NCBI GenBank assembly: GCA_025352565.1 | Contig: JANXTF010000010.1 | Coordinates: 1 to 64,000 of the forward strand | Origin: Rhodospirillales bacterium | GTDB taxonomy: Bacteria > Pseudomonadota > Alphaproteobacteria > Acetobacterales > Acetobacteraceae | Length of the DNA stretch: 64,000 bases | Direction of reading: 5' to 3' | Shown: positions 42,639-52,814 of the stretch, piece after piece | How positions within the stretch are numbered: position 1 is the stretch's first letter | Layout: each line of letters starts with the position of its first letter | Made by a program: the position numbers and the translations under genes | The notes under the pieces: model-generated | Database searches by the model: none | The model's input: the letters and a program-made list of their open reading frames with translations, nothing else | What the model was told of the DNA's origin: nothing

Positions 42639-43540
42639 CGATCTGCTTCGGCACCAACCCGATCGCCTGGAGCAACGACGACATGCCCGAACTCGGCGGC
42701 GACACGCCGCTCGAGACCTGTCTGGCGGAGGCGCGCGAGGCTGGCTTCACCGGCATCGAGAAAGGCAACAAATTCCCGACCGGGGCCGCGGCACTCCAGG
42801 CGGTGCTCGCGCGGCACGGACTCACCTTCGTGTCAGGCTGGTATGGCGCGGCATTGCGCCACCGCGACGTGGCCGACGAAATCGCCGCCATGCGCCCCCA
42901 TCTCGACCTTCTGCGCGCGTGCGGTTGCGCGGTGATGGTGTTTGCCGAGACGTCGGACACGGTCCAGGGAAAACGCCGCGTGCCGGTGGCGGAGCGGCCG
43001 GTGATGCGTGAGGCGGAATGGCCGGTGTTCCTCGACCGCCTCGGCCGGCTCGGCGACTGGATGGCGGGTGAGGGCGTGCGGATCGCGTTCCATCATCACA
43101 TGGGAACCGTGATCGAGACCGCCGCCGAGATCGACCGCCTGCTCGCCGGCACGCCCGACAGCGTCGGCCTGCTGTTCGACACCGGCCATCTCGCCTTCGC
43201 GGGCGAAGATCCGGCCGCGGTGGCACGGCGCTGGGCGCATCGCATCAACCACGTCCATGCCAAGGACGTGCGCCCCGATCTGCTCGCGCGGGCACGCGAA
43301 CAGCGATGGAGCTTCCTCGATTCGGTTGTGCAAGGCGTCTTCACCGTGCCGGGAGACGGCTGCATCGACTTCGCCGCCGCCCTGCGCCCGATCGCGGACG
43401 CGGGGTATGACGGCTGGCTGATCGTGGAGGCCGAGCAGGACCCGGCGAAGGCGCATCCGCTCACCTACGCCAAGGCCGGATACCTGCATCTTCGGGCCGC
43501 CGCCCATGCGGCCGGTTTCGCCGGGGTCCGAACGGGCTGA
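42635..43540 (+). CDS. iolE: Inosose dehydratase
   Basis: Removes water from 2-keto-myo-inositol to form the diketone used by IolD. 301 aa TIM-barrel of the xylose-isomerase-like group. N-terminus CFGTNPIAWSNDDMPELGGDTPLE is the IolE hallmark; metal ligands are expected in FTGIEKGNKFP, IAFHHHMGTVIET, LFDTGHLAFAG and HVHAKDVRPD, and VVQGVFTVPGDGCIDF is conserved. ATG overlaps the iolD stop (ATGA). Last gene of the importer-iol operon, ending at an intrinsic terminator that includes its stop codon. Confidence 0.94.
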   Translation: MTICFGTNPIAWSNDDMPELGGDTPLETCLAEAREAGFTGIEKGNKFPTGAAALQAVLARHGLTFVSGWYGAALRHRDVADEIAAMRPHLDLLRACGCAVMVFAETSDTVQGKRRVPVAERPVMREAEWPVFLDRLGRLGDWMAGEGVRIAFHHHMGTVIETAAEIDRLLAGTPDSVGLLFDTGHLAFAGEDPAAVARRWAHRINHVHAKDVRPDLLARAREQRWSFLDSVVQGVFTVPGDGCIDFAAALRPIADAGYDGWLIVEAEQDPAKAHPLTYAKAGYLHLRAAAHAAGFAGVRTG

Positions 43541-43557
43541 GGCAAGCCCGGATTTTT
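43533..43557 (+). terminator. Rho-independent terminator of the importer-iol operon
   Basis: CGGGCT-GAGGCA-AGCCCG then GATTTTT. The 6-bp stem overlaps the iolE stop codon and ends 12 bases before the convergent putA stop. Confidence 0.75.
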
Positions 43558-43568
43558 CTCAACCGACT

Positions 43569-46500
43569 TCAGCCGATCATCATCAGGGTGGCATTGCCGC
43601 CGGCGGCGGCCGTGTTGGTGCTGACCGAGCGTTCCAGGATCAGGAACTCGAGCGGGTAGTCGCCTTCAGGACCGGCGATATGGACCGGCACGATCCGCCC
43701 TGGCCGTGACGCGAGCCTGGCGCCGAGTGCCAGCAGGCTCGCGCGATCCCCCTCGAACAGCACCGCGTCGATGGCGGCGTCATGCTCCTGGGCATTTTCC
43801 ACCACGAACGCGGCGAGCGTGCGCGGCACGGCGTCGAGCGCCCTGGCGCCAATCAACGCCCGGTTGCCGGTGGCGATCGCGGCACCGATCTGGTCGAGCA
43901 AGGCCTGACGGCTCGCGGCGATGCACAGGACCGCGCCGCGCGGCGTCGTGGCGTAGTCGTTGCGTTCGCCGGTCGGGCCGGTCAGCACCATGGCGCGGCC
44001 GACGGGCGACACGGCGAGTGCGCGTTTGAAGTTCCGCGCGGCCGGTTCCTCGCCGATCGCGTCCAGCCAGGCCGCCCACGCGTCCGCGGCTGTCGAACGC
44101 ACACAGGCCGGCAGGCCGGATGCCGCCGGGCGGCTGGCCAGCAGGCGGCGCAGATAGAGCGGGCCGCCGGCCTTGGGGCCGGTGCCGGACAGGCCATGGC
44201 CGCCAAACGGCTGCACGCCCACCACAGCGCCCACCAGATTGCGATTGACGTAGATGTTGCCGGCGTCCGCGCGGCCCGCGACGCGGGCGATGGTCTCGTC
44301 GATGCGGCTGTGAACGCCGAAGGTCAGGCCATAGCCGGTGGCGTTGACCGCGTCCACGACGGCGTCCATCGCGTCGCGGGGGAAGCGCAATACATGCAGG
44401 ACGGGGCCGAACACCTCGCGCGTCAGCTCCGAAAGGCTGCCGATCTCGATGATGGTGGGCGGCACGAACGTACCGTGCGCGCAGGTGTCGGGAAGCGGGG
44501 TTTGGTACACCTTCCGCCCGGCGCCGCGCATGGCCTGGATGTGCGCGACGATCCCGTCGCGCGCCTCGCTGGAGATGACCGGGCCGATATCGGTCGCCAG
44601 CCGATCCGGGTTGCCGACCGAGAGTTCCGCCAGCGCGCCACGCAACATGGGCAGAATGTGGCCCGCGGCATCATCCTGCACGCACAGCACCCGCAGGGCC
44701 GAGCATCGCTGCCCGGCGCTGTCGAACGCCGAGACCAGCACGTCCGTCACCACCTGCTCCGCGAGTGCCGAGGAGTCGACCACGAGCGCGTTCTGACCGC
44801 CGGTTTCCGCAATGAGCGGGATCGGCGCGCCGTCGGGTGCGAGCCGGCACGCGAGTTGCCGCTGGATCAGGCGGGCCACTTCGGTCGAGCCGGTGAACAT
44901 CACCCCCCGCGCGCGTGGGTCCGCGACCAGTCGCGCGCCCACCTCGCCGCCGCCCGGCAGAAGCTGGACGGCGGCGGCCGGGATGCCGGCCTCGCGCAGG
45001 ATGGCGACCGCCTGGGCCGCGATCAGCGGCGTTTCCCCGGCCGGTTTGGCGACCACCGCATTGCCCGCCGCCAACGCCGCCGCGACCTGGCCGGTGAAGA
45101 TCGCGAGCGGAAAATTCCATGGCGATATGCACACGACGGTGCCGAGCGGGCGATGGCTGTCCGGCGCGAAGCCGTCGCCAATTTGGCCCGCGTAGTAGCG
45201 CAGGAAATCGACCGCCTCGCGCACTTCGCCGACGGCGTTGGCGAGCGACTTGCCGGCCTCGCGCACGATCAGCCCCAGCAGATCGGGCATCCGCGTTTCC
45301 AACAGATCGGCCGCGCGCAGCAGGCAGGCGGCGCGGGCGCTGGGGAGCGTCGCGGCCCAGGTGGTCGCGGCGGCTTCGGCGTGCGCCAGCGCGCGATCCA
45401 CCTCCGCCGGCCCCGCCGCGACGACATGACCGACCACGTCGCGACGATCGGCCGGGTTGCGGATTTCCTGGCCGGTGCCGGCAGCATTGCCGTCGGCCAG
45501 CATCGGCGCCGCGTTCCAGTCCCGCGCCGCGCTGTCGCAAAGGCTGCGGGTCAGTGCGGCGAGATTCCGTTCGTTGGCGAGGTCGAGCCCGGCCGAGTTC
45601 GCGCGATCCGGGCCGAACAGGTCGCGGGGCAAGGCGATGGCGGGATGCGGCGCGCCGATCGGCAGCGCCGCCGCGACTTGCGCCACCGGATCGGCCGCCA
45701 GAGCCGCGACCGGAACGGAGAGGTCCTGGATGCGGTTGACGAAGGAGGAATTGGCACCGTTCTCCAGCAGCCGACGCACGAGATAGGCGAGCAGCGTCTC
45801 ATGCGTGCCGACCGGCGCGTAGATGCGGCACGGGCGGGCGAGCCCGTCGCGCCGCGCCACCTCCTCGTAGAGCGGTTCGCCCATGCCATGCAGGCACTGG
45901 AACTCGTATTGACCGGGCCGGAAATCGTCGCCGGCCATCGCGTGGATGGCGGCTGCGCTGTAGGCGTTGTGCGTGGCGAATTGCGGGAACACGGCGTCCG
46001 GCGCGTCCAGCAATTTGCGGGCGCAGGCGAGATACGAGACATCGGTGTGGATCTTGCGGGTGAACACCTGAAATCCCGCCATCCCGTCGACCTGCGCGCG
46101 CTTGATCTCGCTGTCCCAGTAGGCGCCTTTGACAAGCCGCACCATCAGCCGATGGCCAGAACGGCGGCCGAGGTCGATCAGGTAGTCCAGCACGAAGGGC
46201 GCGCGCTTCTGGTAGGCCTGCACGACGAAGCCGATGCCGTTCCACCCGGCAAGCGCCGGGTCGAGACAGAGCGCCTCAAGCAGGTCGAGCGACAAATCCA
46301 GCCGGTCGGCCTCCTCGGCGTCGATGTTCAGGCCGATATCGTGGCCGCGCGCGTGTTCCGCGAGGGCGGTCAGGCGCGGCAGCAATTCGGCCATCACCCG
46401 GTCGCGCTGCGCGCGGACGTAGCGCGGGTGCAGGGCGGAGAGCTTGATCGAGATGCCCGGCCCCTGGACGATGCCGCGGCCGCGCGCGGCGGTGCCGATG

Positions 46501-47285
46501 GCATGGATCGCGCGCTCGTAGGATGCGTAGTAACGGGCGGCGTCCGGCGCCGTCATCGCGGCCTCGCCGAGCATGTCGTACGAGTAGCGGAAACCCTTGG
46601 CCTCCATTCGGCGGCTGTTGGCCAGCGCCTCCTCGATGGTCCGGCCGGTGACGAACTGCTCGCCCATCATGCGCATTGCCATGTCCACCCCCCGGCGGAT
46701 CACCGGCTCGCCGCCGCGCGCGATCAGGCGCGCCAGCGCCCGTGACAGGCCCGTCTCGCTGCTGGTGGAAACCAGCTTGCCGGTGACCACCAGCCCCCAG
46801 GTGGCGGCGTTGACGAACAGCGAGGGGGAGTGGCCGACATGGGAACGCCAGTCGCCCGTCGCGATCTTGTCGCGGATCAGCGCGTCGCGCGTGGCCTGGT
46901 CGGGAATCCGGAGCAGCGCCTCGGCAAGGCACATCAGCGCGACGCCTTCCTGGCTCGAAAGCGAATACTCCCGCACCAGCCCCTCGACCGCGCCACGCTG
47001 CCCCTTGGCCCGCAGCGCCTCCACCAGCACCCGCGCGGTGGCCTGCGCGCGGGCCGCCGTGGCTGGCGCGAGCATGGCCGTCTCCAGCAATCGGGCCACG
47101 CATCGCGGCTCGCTGGCCCGGTCATGCGCGGTGATCGCCGCGCGGAGCGGGGACTGAGCGACCCCCCCGGCGCCCGGCGATCCGGCGACCCCCGATCCGG
47201 CGAACGCCGCGAACGGGACCGGGGCTGCACGGCTGTCGATGAGGTCCATCGGGATGCCTTTTCGGACGGTGGATGCAGCGCTCAT
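43569..47285 (-). CDS. putA: Bifunctional proline dehydrogenase / glutamate-semialdehyde dehydrogenase
   Basis: Oxidises proline to glutamate in two channelled steps. 1238 aa from ATG 47285; ATG 47249 ([10 protein letters not shown]) has AAAGG six bases upstream and may be the true start. No ribbon-helix-helix is at the N-terminus, so unlike E. coli PutA it should not be a DNA-binding repressor. PRODH barrel: [16 protein letters not shown], and [14 protein letters not shown]5C dehydrogenase: [27 protein letters not shown] and the catalytic Cys in [15 protein letters not shown]-terminal extension of about 200 residues ends [19 protein letters not shown], the conserved tail of long PutA proteins lacking the DNA-binding domain. 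It follows ygfZ by 13 bases. Confidence 0.96.
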   Translation of the reverse strand: MSAASTVRKGIPMDLIDSRAAPVPFAAFAGSGVAGSPGAGGVAQSPLRAAITAHDRASEPRCVARLLETAMLAPATAARAQATARVLVEALRAKGQRGAVEGLVREYSLSSQEGVALMCLAEALLRIPDQATRDALIRDKIATGDWRSHVGHSPSLFVNAATWGLVVTGKLVSTSSETGLSRALARLIARGGEPVIRRGVDMAMRMMGEQFVTGRTIEEALANSRRMEAKGFRYSYDMLGEAAMTAPDAARYYASYERAIHAIGTAARGRGIVQGPGISIKLSALHPRYVRAQRDRVMAELLPRLTALAEHARGHDIGLNIDAEEADRLDLSLDLLEALCLDPALAGWNGIGFVVQAYQKRAPFVLDYLIDLGRRSGHRLMVRLVKGAYWDSEIKRAQVDGMAGFQVFTRKIHTDVSYLACARKLLDAPDAVFPQFATHNAYSAAAIHAMAGDDFRPGQYEFQCLHGMGEPLYEEVARRDGLARPCRIYAPVGTHETLLAYLVRRLLENGANSSFVNRIQDLSVPVAALAADPVAQVAAALPIGAPHPAIALPRDLFGPDRANSAGLDLANERNLAALTRSLCDSAARDWNAAPMLADGNAAGTGQEIRNPADRRDVVGHVVAAGPAEVDRALAHAEAAATTWAATLPSARAACLLRAADLLETRMPDLLGLIVREAGKSLANAVGEVREAVDFLRYYAGQIGDGFAPDSHRPLGTVVCISPWNFPLAIFTGQVAAALAAGNAVVAKPAGETPLIAAQAVAILREAGIPAAAVQLLPGGGEVGARLVADPRARGVMFTGSTEVARLIQRQLACRLAPDGAPIPLIAETGGQNALVVDSSALAEQVVTDVLVSAFDSAGQRCSALRVLCVQDDAAGHILPMLRGALAELSVGNPDRLATDIGPVISSEARDGIVAHIQAMRGAGRKVYQTPLPDTCAHGTFVPPTIIEIGSLSELTREVFGPVLHVLRFPRDAMDAVVDAVNATGYGLTFGVHSRIDETIARVAGRADAGNIYVNRNLVGAVVGVQPFGGHGLSGTGPKAGGPLYLRRLLASRPAASGLPACVRSTAADAWAAWLDAIGEEPAARNFKRALAVSPVGRAMVLTGPTGERNDYATTPRGAVLCIAASRQALLDQIGAAIATGNRALIGARALDAVPRTLAAFVVENAQEHDAAIDAVLFEGDRASLLALGARLASRPGRIVPVHIAGPEGDYPLEFLILERSVSTNTAAAGGNATLMMIG

Positions 47286-47298
47286 CCAGCAGGGCGGA

Positions 47299-48111
47299 TC
47301 ACGCGTCGGCGGGCAGTTTCATCCAGCCGGGAACAGCGGGCCGCAACTCGCGGCCGTCGCAGGTGAGGGCGGCGTCGAGCGCATCGATCCGGAGTTGCGC
47401 GATGGCGCGGGTGCCGCGACCCGAGCGGAGGGTGCCGACCTCGGTGCCGTCCCGCAAAATCGGCGTGCCGAAGGGCGGCAAACCATCCGCGACGACCACG
47501 GGGACCAGGCGGCGCTTGAGCAGGCCGCGGTACTTGGTCCGGGCGGTGAGCTCCTGGCCCATGTAGCAGCCTTTGGTCCAGGACAGGCCATGCAACTCGT
47601 CGAAGCCGGCTTCGAGCAAAACGGTCTTGTCGGATTCGAGATCGCGCGAGCCATCCGGCAAACCCAGGGCCAGGCGGTGGGCGTCCCACGCGGCGGCATC
47701 GGCGTTGGTGGCGAGCGCGGTTTCCGCCAGCACGCGCCAGCCGGCTTCGGGCAGCCTCGGGTCGCGGGCCGTGATGGCGCCGGGCGCGTGCGGCTTGCCA
47801 TCCCACGCGGCATGAACCCGCAGCGCGGTCGGCTCGACCGCCACCCTGGCGCGCAGGCGATAGCGGGTGAGGCGCTGGGCGAGCATCGGCGCGAGTGCGG
47901 TCTCGCAGTCCAGCAGCAGGCGATCCGCGTCGGCCAGGATGAGGAAATCGGCCAGCCACTTGCCCTGCGGCGTCAGCATGGCGGCGAACACGGCGGCGCC
48001 CGGCACCGCCGCTCCCACGTCGTTCGAAACCAGGCCTTGCAGAAAGGCCACGCGGTCATCGCCCGACACAGCGAGCACCGAACGATCAGGCAGGACGGCA
48101 AGCTTTGTCAT
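47299..48111 (-). CDS. ygfZ: Folate-binding protein YgfZ
   Basis: Folate-dependent factor that helps maintain some iron-sulfur enzymes such as MiaB. 270 aa. Signature KGCYMGQELTARTKYRGLLKRRL contains the family motif K-G-C-Y-x-G-Q-E with its conserved Cys; N-terminal VSGDDRVAFLQGLVSNDV and LTPQGKWLADFLIL are typical of the GcvT-like fold. Divided by 13 bases from putA on the same strand, so possibly co-transcribed. Upstream, 38 bases separate it from the stop of a Spy-like protein gene. Confidence 0.94.
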   Translation of the reverse strand: MTKLAVLPDRSVLAVSGDDRVAFLQGLVSNDVGAAVPGAAVFAAMLTPQGKWLADFLILADADRLLLDCETALAPMLAQRLTRYRLRARVAVEPTALRVHAAWDGKPHAPGAITARDPRLPEAGWRVLAETALATNADAAAWDAHRLALGLPDGSRDLESDKTVLLEAGFDELHGLSWTKGCYMGQELTARTKYRGLLKRRLVPVVVADGLPPFGTPILRDGTEVGTLRSGRGTRAIAQLRIDALDAALTCDGRELRPAVPGWMKLPADA

Positions 48112-48149
48112 CCGTGCCAGATGGGCCGGGCGGACCCGCCCGGCAAGCT

Positions 48150-48725
48150 TTATCGCCGGGCAGCCGGCCGCGCGGCACCCTGCGCCGCCTGCTGGCGGAA
48201 CATCGTGTCGGCGGCCTTCTTCTGTTCCGGCGAGAACGTGCCGTAGAGCGCCTGGAATGCGGCGGCAAGTTTCTCATTGCCGTCGGCGTAGGCGCGGGAG
48301 ACACGGGCGTAGGATTCGAGGTTGGTCGTCGCGTCCATGCTCGGAACCCCGGCCGCGCGCTCGCGGAACAGGGCATCCGTGGCGGTCGCGTTGTCGCGCA
48401 TGATCTGTGCCACCGAGTACCATTGCGCGGCCTGCGCCTGGGTGATGGCGAGCTGGGCTTGCAGCCCCGCGATGCGCTGCTCGGCGGCCTGCTGGCCCTG
48501 CGACATGGGTTGCGCGGGCGGGGCGGCGGCCACCGGAACCGGGGCGGGAGCCGCCACCGCGACCGGGGCGGGGGCCGGGGCGGCCGGGGCCAGCAGGGGC
48601 GAAGGCTGCGCCAGCAGGGGCGAAGCCGGGGCCAGCGGCGTTTGCGCGGCCACCTGGGCGAACGCCGGCAAGGGCGACGCGGCCAGCAGGATGGCGGCAA
48701 GGCGGTAGAGCGTGGACGAGGTCAT
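48150..48725 (-). CDS. Secreted Ala/Pro-rich protein, possibly LTXXQ/Spy-like
   Basis: 191 aa. Signal peptide MTSSTLYRLAAILLAASPLP then AFA-QVA. A low-complexity linker with repeated APASPLLAQP and APAPVAVAAPAPVPVAAAPP follows (24-75). The C-terminal 110 residues are helical (QGQQAAEQRIAGLQAQLAIT; LAAAFQALYGTFSPEQKKAADTMF), where the end resembles the LTPEQ-type motif of Spy-like periplasmic chaperones. Direct repeats in the linker DNA (GGGGCGAAGG around 48595-48620) suggest slippage. Transcribed ahead of ygfZ. Role unknown. Confidence 0.75.
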   Translation of the reverse strand: MTSSTLYRLAAILLAASPLPAFAQVAAQTPLAPASPLLAQPSPLLAPAAPAPAPVAVAAPAPVPVAAAPPAQPMSQGQQAAEQRIAGLQAQLAITQAQAAQWYSVAQIMRDNATATDALFRERAAGVPSMDATTNLESYARVSRAYADGNEKLAAAFQALYGTFSPEQKKAADTMFRQQAAQGAARPAARR

Positions 48726-48754
48726 GATGGTCTCCGTTGCGATCGCGCTTCGTG

Positions 48755-49798
48755 TCAGTGGCCGTGCCCGTGGCCCCCGCCGTGGCCTTCGCCATGGCCC
48801 TCGCCGTGGCCGCGTCCCGGAAAGTCCTCGAAGTCGAACCGGCGGCCCCGGCCAGGAAGAAAACCGATCCAGGGGGGCTGCGTGACATAGGTCTCGCGGT
48901 GGCGGGCGTACCCAGCCCCGGCAAAGCCGGCAACGGCGACGGCCGAGGCCGCATACACTGCGGATGACGCGTACCATCCGCCGGCATAGCCTGGGCTCGC
49001 ATAATATCCGCCGGCGTAATACCCGCCCCGCCCGAGGTAGCGGCTGGTCCACCATTCGTCATGCAGCACGGCGACCGACAGCAACGGCGGCGCGAACGCC
49101 AACACGGGCCAAACGGACAGCGCGTAGGACGGCGGGGAGAAGATGAGCGATGGCGGCGCGGCGGCGATCATCACCTCGCGGGGCGGCAGCATGATCAAGG
49201 GCGGCGGCAGGGAAGCCGACAGCAGCACCTCGGGGGCCAGATCGGGTTGCCCCGGCACGGCGATGCCGGCTTGTGCCTCGGCGTACGGCGCGGGCGCATC
49301 GAGCCATGGCACCGAACCCACCATCGGCGGCAGGTCGATATAGGTCGGAGGCGGCACGAACACGACCGGCGGCGCATAATAGGCGAAGCTGGAGCCGAGG
49401 CCCCAGGCAGCCCCCCACGCGGCGGCAACGGCGATCGCGGCGCCTTGCCACGCGTAGCCGCCGCCGCCCCATGCCCGCCGCCCGACCCATTCACCCGCGT
49501 AGGTCGAGGGGTAAACTGGAGCGTAGCGGGTGTAGGGCACCACCACATACGGCTCGGGAGCGGCATAGACCGGGCCGCCGTGCTTGTACCAGCCGAGATG
49601 GCGGCCGCGGTCATGGTCCTCGCCGTCACCCCCGCCGCCCCGTTCCCCACCGCCCCGCCCTTCGCCGCCATGGCCACCCCCACGCCCCGCCAGGGCCTGC
49701 GGCGGGATCGCCAACGCGGCCGTGGCCGCGAACAAGGCCACACGGATCACGCGGGCGACATGACGGATCGGGTGCAGGCTCAAATCGGGTACTTTCAT
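48755..49798 (-). CDS. Secreted Gly/Tyr/Pro-rich protein with His-rich tail
   Basis: 347 aa from MKVPDLSLHPIRHVARVIRV; the frame is open 58 codons further up without coding character. Signal peptide ends near PPQALA-GRG. The mature protein begins with a Gly/Arg/His stretch (GRGGGHGGEGRGGGERGGGG), then Tyr/Pro/Val-rich segments (YVVVPYTRYAPVYPSTYAGE), hydrophobic Ala/Trp patches and a final GHGEGHGEGHGGGHGHGH that could bind Ni, Zn or Cu. No enzyme domain. Likely an extracellular or envelope structural protein. Divergent from the small gene at 49938. Confidence 0.7.
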   Translation of the reverse strand: MKVPDLSLHPIRHVARVIRVALFAATAALAIPPQALAGRGGGHGGEGRGGGERGGGGDGEDHDRGRHLGWYKHGGPVYAAPEPYVVVPYTRYAPVYPSTYAGEWVGRRAWGGGGYAWQGAAIAVAAAWGAAWGLGSSFAYYAPPVVFVPPPTYIDLPPMVGSVPWLDAPAPYAEAQAGIAVPGQPDLAPEVLLSASLPPPLIMLPPREVMIAAAPPSLIFSPPSYALSVWPVLAFAPPLLSVAVLHDEWWTSRYLGRGGYYAGGYYASPGYAGGWYASSAVYAASAVAVAGFAGAGYARHRETYVTQPPWIGFLPGRGRRFDFEDFPGRGHGEGHGEGHGGGHGHGH

Positions 49799-49937
49799 GT
49801 GGCGCCGCCACTGCGTCGGCAACGGACGATTACGGCCCAGCGGCGCGAAGGTTGCGCCCCGCCGCGCCCGCGCCGAACTGGCGCGCGGGAATCGCCGGTG
49901 GCATGATCCGGCGGAACGAATGCGGGAGCGAAAGCCC

Positions 49938-50162
49938 ATGTCCGATGCCGTCGAATCCCTCGTGCACGACATGGTCGCGTGGGTCGCGCAAGCCGACCGG
50001 CCCTATGCGGAGGTGATGGAGGCGTGGCGCACCTCGTGCCCGCGCCTTACCGTCTGGGAGGATGCGACCGAGCGCGGTCTGGTCGAGCGTGTTCGCGCCG
50101 GGCACGAGGCTCTGGTGCGGGTGACACCGGCGGGCCGCGCGTTGCTGATGCGGCGGGCCTGA
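49938..50162 (+). CDS. Small conserved-type hypothetical protein
   Basis: 74 aa from ATG 49938, preceded by GGGAGCG. Sequence: [20 protein letters not shown], then [23 protein letters not shown], then [20 protein letters not shown]. The last part, with VTPAGRALL, has the look of a short winged-helix end. The gene lies two bases before the 2-hydroxyacid dehydrogenase start, so they form one operon. Function unknown. Confidence 0.75.
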   Translation: MSDAVESLVHDMVAWVAQADRPYAEVMEAWRTSCPRLTVWEDATERGLVERVRAGHEALVRVTPAGRALLMRRA

Positions 50163-50164
50163 CC

Positions 50165-51142
50165 ATGCGCATCGCCATGCTGGACGATTGGGGCGACACG
50201 CTCCGCACGCTGAGGTGCTTCGGCAAGCTGGCGGGCCATGAGGTCAGCGTGTTCACCGACCATGTGCTGGACGAGAACGTGCTGGCGCGGCGGCTGGCGG
50301 ATGCCGAGGCGCTGGTGCTGATCCGCGAGCGCACCAGGGTCACCGCATCCCTGCTGGAGCGGCTGCCCAAGCTGCGCCTGATCAGCCAGCGCAGCGTGTA
50401 TCCGCATATCGACGTAGCCGCCTGCACCCGCCTGGGCATCGTCCTGTCCTCCGGACAGCACGCGGATTCGCCGTCCTACGCCACGGCGGAACTCACCTGG
50501 GGGCTGGTGCTGGCGGCGATGCGGGGCATTCCGCGCCAGATGGCCGCGATGAAGGCGGGCGGCTGGCAAACCGCCATCGGCAACACGCTGCGCGGCAAGA
50601 CGCTCGGCATCTACGGTTACGGGCGGATCGGGCGCGTGGTGGCGGGGTACGGCCAGGCCTTCGGCATGAAGATCATGGTTTGGGGACGCGAAGCCACCCG
50701 CGCGCAAGCCGCCGCCGACGGCCACGCGGTCGCGACCGACAAGGCGGCGTTCTTCGCCGGATGCGACGTGATCACCCTGCATGTGCGCCTGGTCGACGCC
50801 ACGCGCGGCATCGTCACCGCGGCGGACCTCGCGTGCATGAAACCGACCGCGCTGCTGGTGAACACAAGCCGGGCCGGGCTGATCGAGCCGGACGCGCTGG
50901 TGGCGGCGTTGCGCGCGGGGCGGCCGGGGCTGGCGGCGGTGGACGTGTTCGAGACCGAGCCCCTGGTGGGCGGCCACCCGTTGCTGGAAATGGACAACGT
51001 GGTCTGCACCCCGCATGTCGGCTACGTGACGCGCGAGGAGTTCGAGGTGCAGTTCAGCGAGATATTCGACCAGATCGCGGCATACGCGGCGGGCGCGCCG
51101 GTGAGCGTGGTGAACCCCGAGGTGCTCGGGCACGCGCGGTAG
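50165..51142 (+). CDS. D-isomer-specific 2-hydroxyacid dehydrogenase
   Basis: NAD(P)-dependent enzyme of the D-lactate/phosphoglycerate dehydrogenase superfamily; 325 aa. Start [16 protein letters not shown] follows the small gene by two bases. Coenzyme motif [22 protein letters not shown]; catalytic Arg in NTSRAGLIE, Glu in VFETEPL and His in [14 protein letters not shown]. Substrate contacts at [16 protein letters not shown] resemble hypothetical D-2-hydroxyacid dehydrogenases rather than SerA (no ACT domain, short). Substrate unknown. Confidence 0.9.
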   Translation: MRIAMLDDWGDTLRTLRCFGKLAGHEVSVFTDHVLDENVLARRLADAEALVLIRERTRVTASLLERLPKLRLISQRSVYPHIDVAACTRLGIVLSSGQHADSPSYATAELTWGLVLAAMRGIPRQMAAMKAGGWQTAIGNTLRGKTLGIYGYGRIGRVVAGYGQAFGMKIMVWGREATRAQAAADGHAVATDKAAFFAGCDVITLHVRLVDATRGIVTAADLACMKPTALLVNTSRAGLIEPDALVAALRAGRPGLAAVDVFETEPLVGGHPLLEMDNVVCTPHVGYVTREEFEVQFSEIFDQIAAYAAGAPVSVVNPEVLGHAR

Positions 51143-51209
51143 GGCATGCGCCGCAGGGCATGCGCGGCAGGGGCAAGCGCGGCAGGGGCAAGCGCGGCAG
51201 GGGCAAGCG
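51143..51209. repeat. Short tandem repeats between convergent genes
   Basis: GCAGGGGCAAGCGCG repeats several times with about 13- to 15-bp units (51165-51210), preceded by two GGGCATGCGC units. Gene-free. Slippage-type low complexity; no hairpin with a T-run. Confidence 0.7.
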
Positions 51210-52814
51210 CTATCCGATGAACACCCAGCCGTCATGCGTGGCCGGCGCGGTGGCGAGGCGGTTCTCGGTGCTGTCGGAGAAGCTCAGCAGCACGCTTTCG
51301 CGGCTCGCGCCGTTGGCCAGGGCGTTCGAATAGAGCTGCGCGCCGGCCGCGTCAGGGGCGCGGTGCAGCACGTTGGCATAGAGTTGGCTCACGAAACCGG
51401 CCGTGGTGACCGGGCCGTAGGTGGCGGTGAACTCGGCCGAGGCGACGAACCCACGGGCGATCTGCTCCGGCGTCGCACCATTGGACAGCGCGGTCGAGAA
51501 CAAGGCGAGGCCCGCCGCGTCGGGGGCCCGGTTCAACGCCGCCTGATAGAGCCGGGCGGCCTCGCCATCGTTGCGGTCGCCCGCGACGGGCAGCAGAAGC
51601 TGTCGGTTCTCACGGCTGTCCGCGAGGCTCGCCAGCACGTCGCCGCGCGTGCCGCCGCTGTTGAGCAGGTTGACGAAGTTCTGGGCGCCGGCCGCGTCGG
51701 GCGCGCGATGGAGCACGTTCTGGTAGAGGCGGCTCACGAACCCCGCGTTGTCGGGCGTGCCGCTCGCGCGGATGAACTCGGGCGAGGTGGCGAAGCTTGC
51801 CGCGAGCGCCGAGATGGTGATGCCGCCGCTGGAGATTGCTGCTGTGAACAGATCGAGGCCCGCCTGGTCGGGCGCGCGGTTGAATGCCGCCTGATACAGG
51901 CGCGTGACGATCTCGGCATTGCCGGTCGGGTCGATCTCGCCGATGCCGTCCGCGAAGGCCACGTGCTGGAGGCCGGCGACGATCTGGGTGCCGTCGCGGC
52001 CCGGCACGAGGTCCTGAACCACGGTCTGGCCGTCCGGCGTGGCGGCGATGACGTACTGGGTGTGGTTGCCCGACAGCGCGATGTCCTGCGCGCCCAGCGC
52101 CGGCGAGGCGATGGCGCGGCCTGCGGCGCTGGTGGTGATGGCGCTGCCCGGCACCGCGAGCGTGACCGCGAACGCCTCGGCACCGCGATTGGATGGCCGC
52201 GCGGTGTTGACGATCAGGGCGGCGGTGGTGGCGCCCGCGGCGAAGCTGACGCTGCCGCTCGGGTTGGCGAAGCTGTTGGCGGGCGCGGGCGCGCCATCGA
52301 TGCCGGCGACGGTGTAGGCGAGCGTCACGGCCTGGCTGGTGTCGCCGGTGCGGGTGACGGTGAAGTTGTACGGCGTCGCGCCGAAGCCCGCCACCTTGGC
52401 CGCGTCGGCGGCCGCGATACTGAAGCTGGACGTGCCCGCACCGGCCGCGACCGTGATGGGATCGTCGTTCAGGATCGTGTTGGTGACCTGGTAGCTCCGG
52501 AAGCTGGCGTGGAAGCCGATATCGGTCGGGATATCGAACTCCAGCACCGAGACCACGAAGCCGGCATTGGCGGCGGCGACCGTGTCGCCCGCCACGAATA
52601 CGGCGATGTTGGCGACCTGGCCGACATTCAGGCTGAGATTGCCGGTCGGGAACACCCCGCCGACGAAGTTCGCGGCGGTGGCGGGATTGGCACCCGTGCC
52701 GGACACCGACCAGTTGACGTTTCCGTTTTTGCCGGTCTTGACGATGGTGAAGTCGAACTCGGTGGTGCCCGAATTGCCCTCCAGCCTGGCGGTCTGCGAC
52801 GCGGTGATGGTCAT
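51210..52814 (-). CDS. Calx-beta / DUF4214 repeat protein, probably exported
   Basis: 534 aa, starting MTITASQTARLEGNSGTTEF, no signal peptide. Residues 1-118 and about 120-230 are Calx-beta-type sandwiches (FTIVKTGKNGNVNWSVSGTG; FTVTRTGDTSQAVTLAYTVAG). After a linker (HTQYVIAATPDGQTVVQDLV), four alpha units of DUF4214 type follow: RLYQAAFNRAPDQAGLDLF, RLYQNVLHRAPDAAGAQNF, RLYQAALNRAPDAAGLALF and QLYANVLHRAPDAAGAQLY, alternating A-B-A-B, hence a duplicated pair. Such architectures are common in alphaproteobacterial type I secreted proteins, whose signal is C-terminal and uncleaved; this one ends WVFIG. No secretion genes are near. Confidence 0.85.
   Translation of the reverse strand: MTITASQTARLEGNSGTTEFDFTIVKTGKNGNVNWSVSGTGANPATAANFVGGVFPTGNLSLNVGQVANIAVFVAGDTVAAANAGFVVSVLEFDIPTDIGFHASFRSYQVTNTILNDDPITVAAGAGTSSFSIAAADAAKVAGFGATPYNFTVTRTGDTSQAVTLAYTVAGIDGAPAPANSFANPSGSVSFAAGATTAALIVNTARPSNRGAEAFAVTLAVPGSAITTSAAGRAIASPALGAQDIALSGNHTQYVIAATPDGQTVVQDLVPGRDGTQIVAGLQHVAFADGIGEIDPTGNAEIVTRLYQAAFNRAPDQAGLDLFTAAISSGGITISALAASFATSPEFIRASGTPDNAGFVSRLYQNVLHRAPDAAGAQNFVNLLNSGGTRGDVLASLADSRENRQLLLPVAGDRNDGEAARLYQAALNRAPDAAGLALFSTALSNGATPEQIARGFVASAEFTATYGPVTTAGFVSQLYANVLHRAPDAAGAQLYSNALANGASRESVLLSFSDSTENRLATAPATHDGWVFIG

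Noticed and set aside
43782-46745. 987-codon open frame antisense to putA
   Set aside because: It lies wholly inside putA in the complementary strand, is rich in His/Arg/Gln/Asp-type shadow composition and shows no domain. High GC makes such frames common.
51143-51209. Possible CRISPR-like repeat cluster
   Set aside because: Units are 13-15 bases with no unique spacers, so it is simple tandem slippage.
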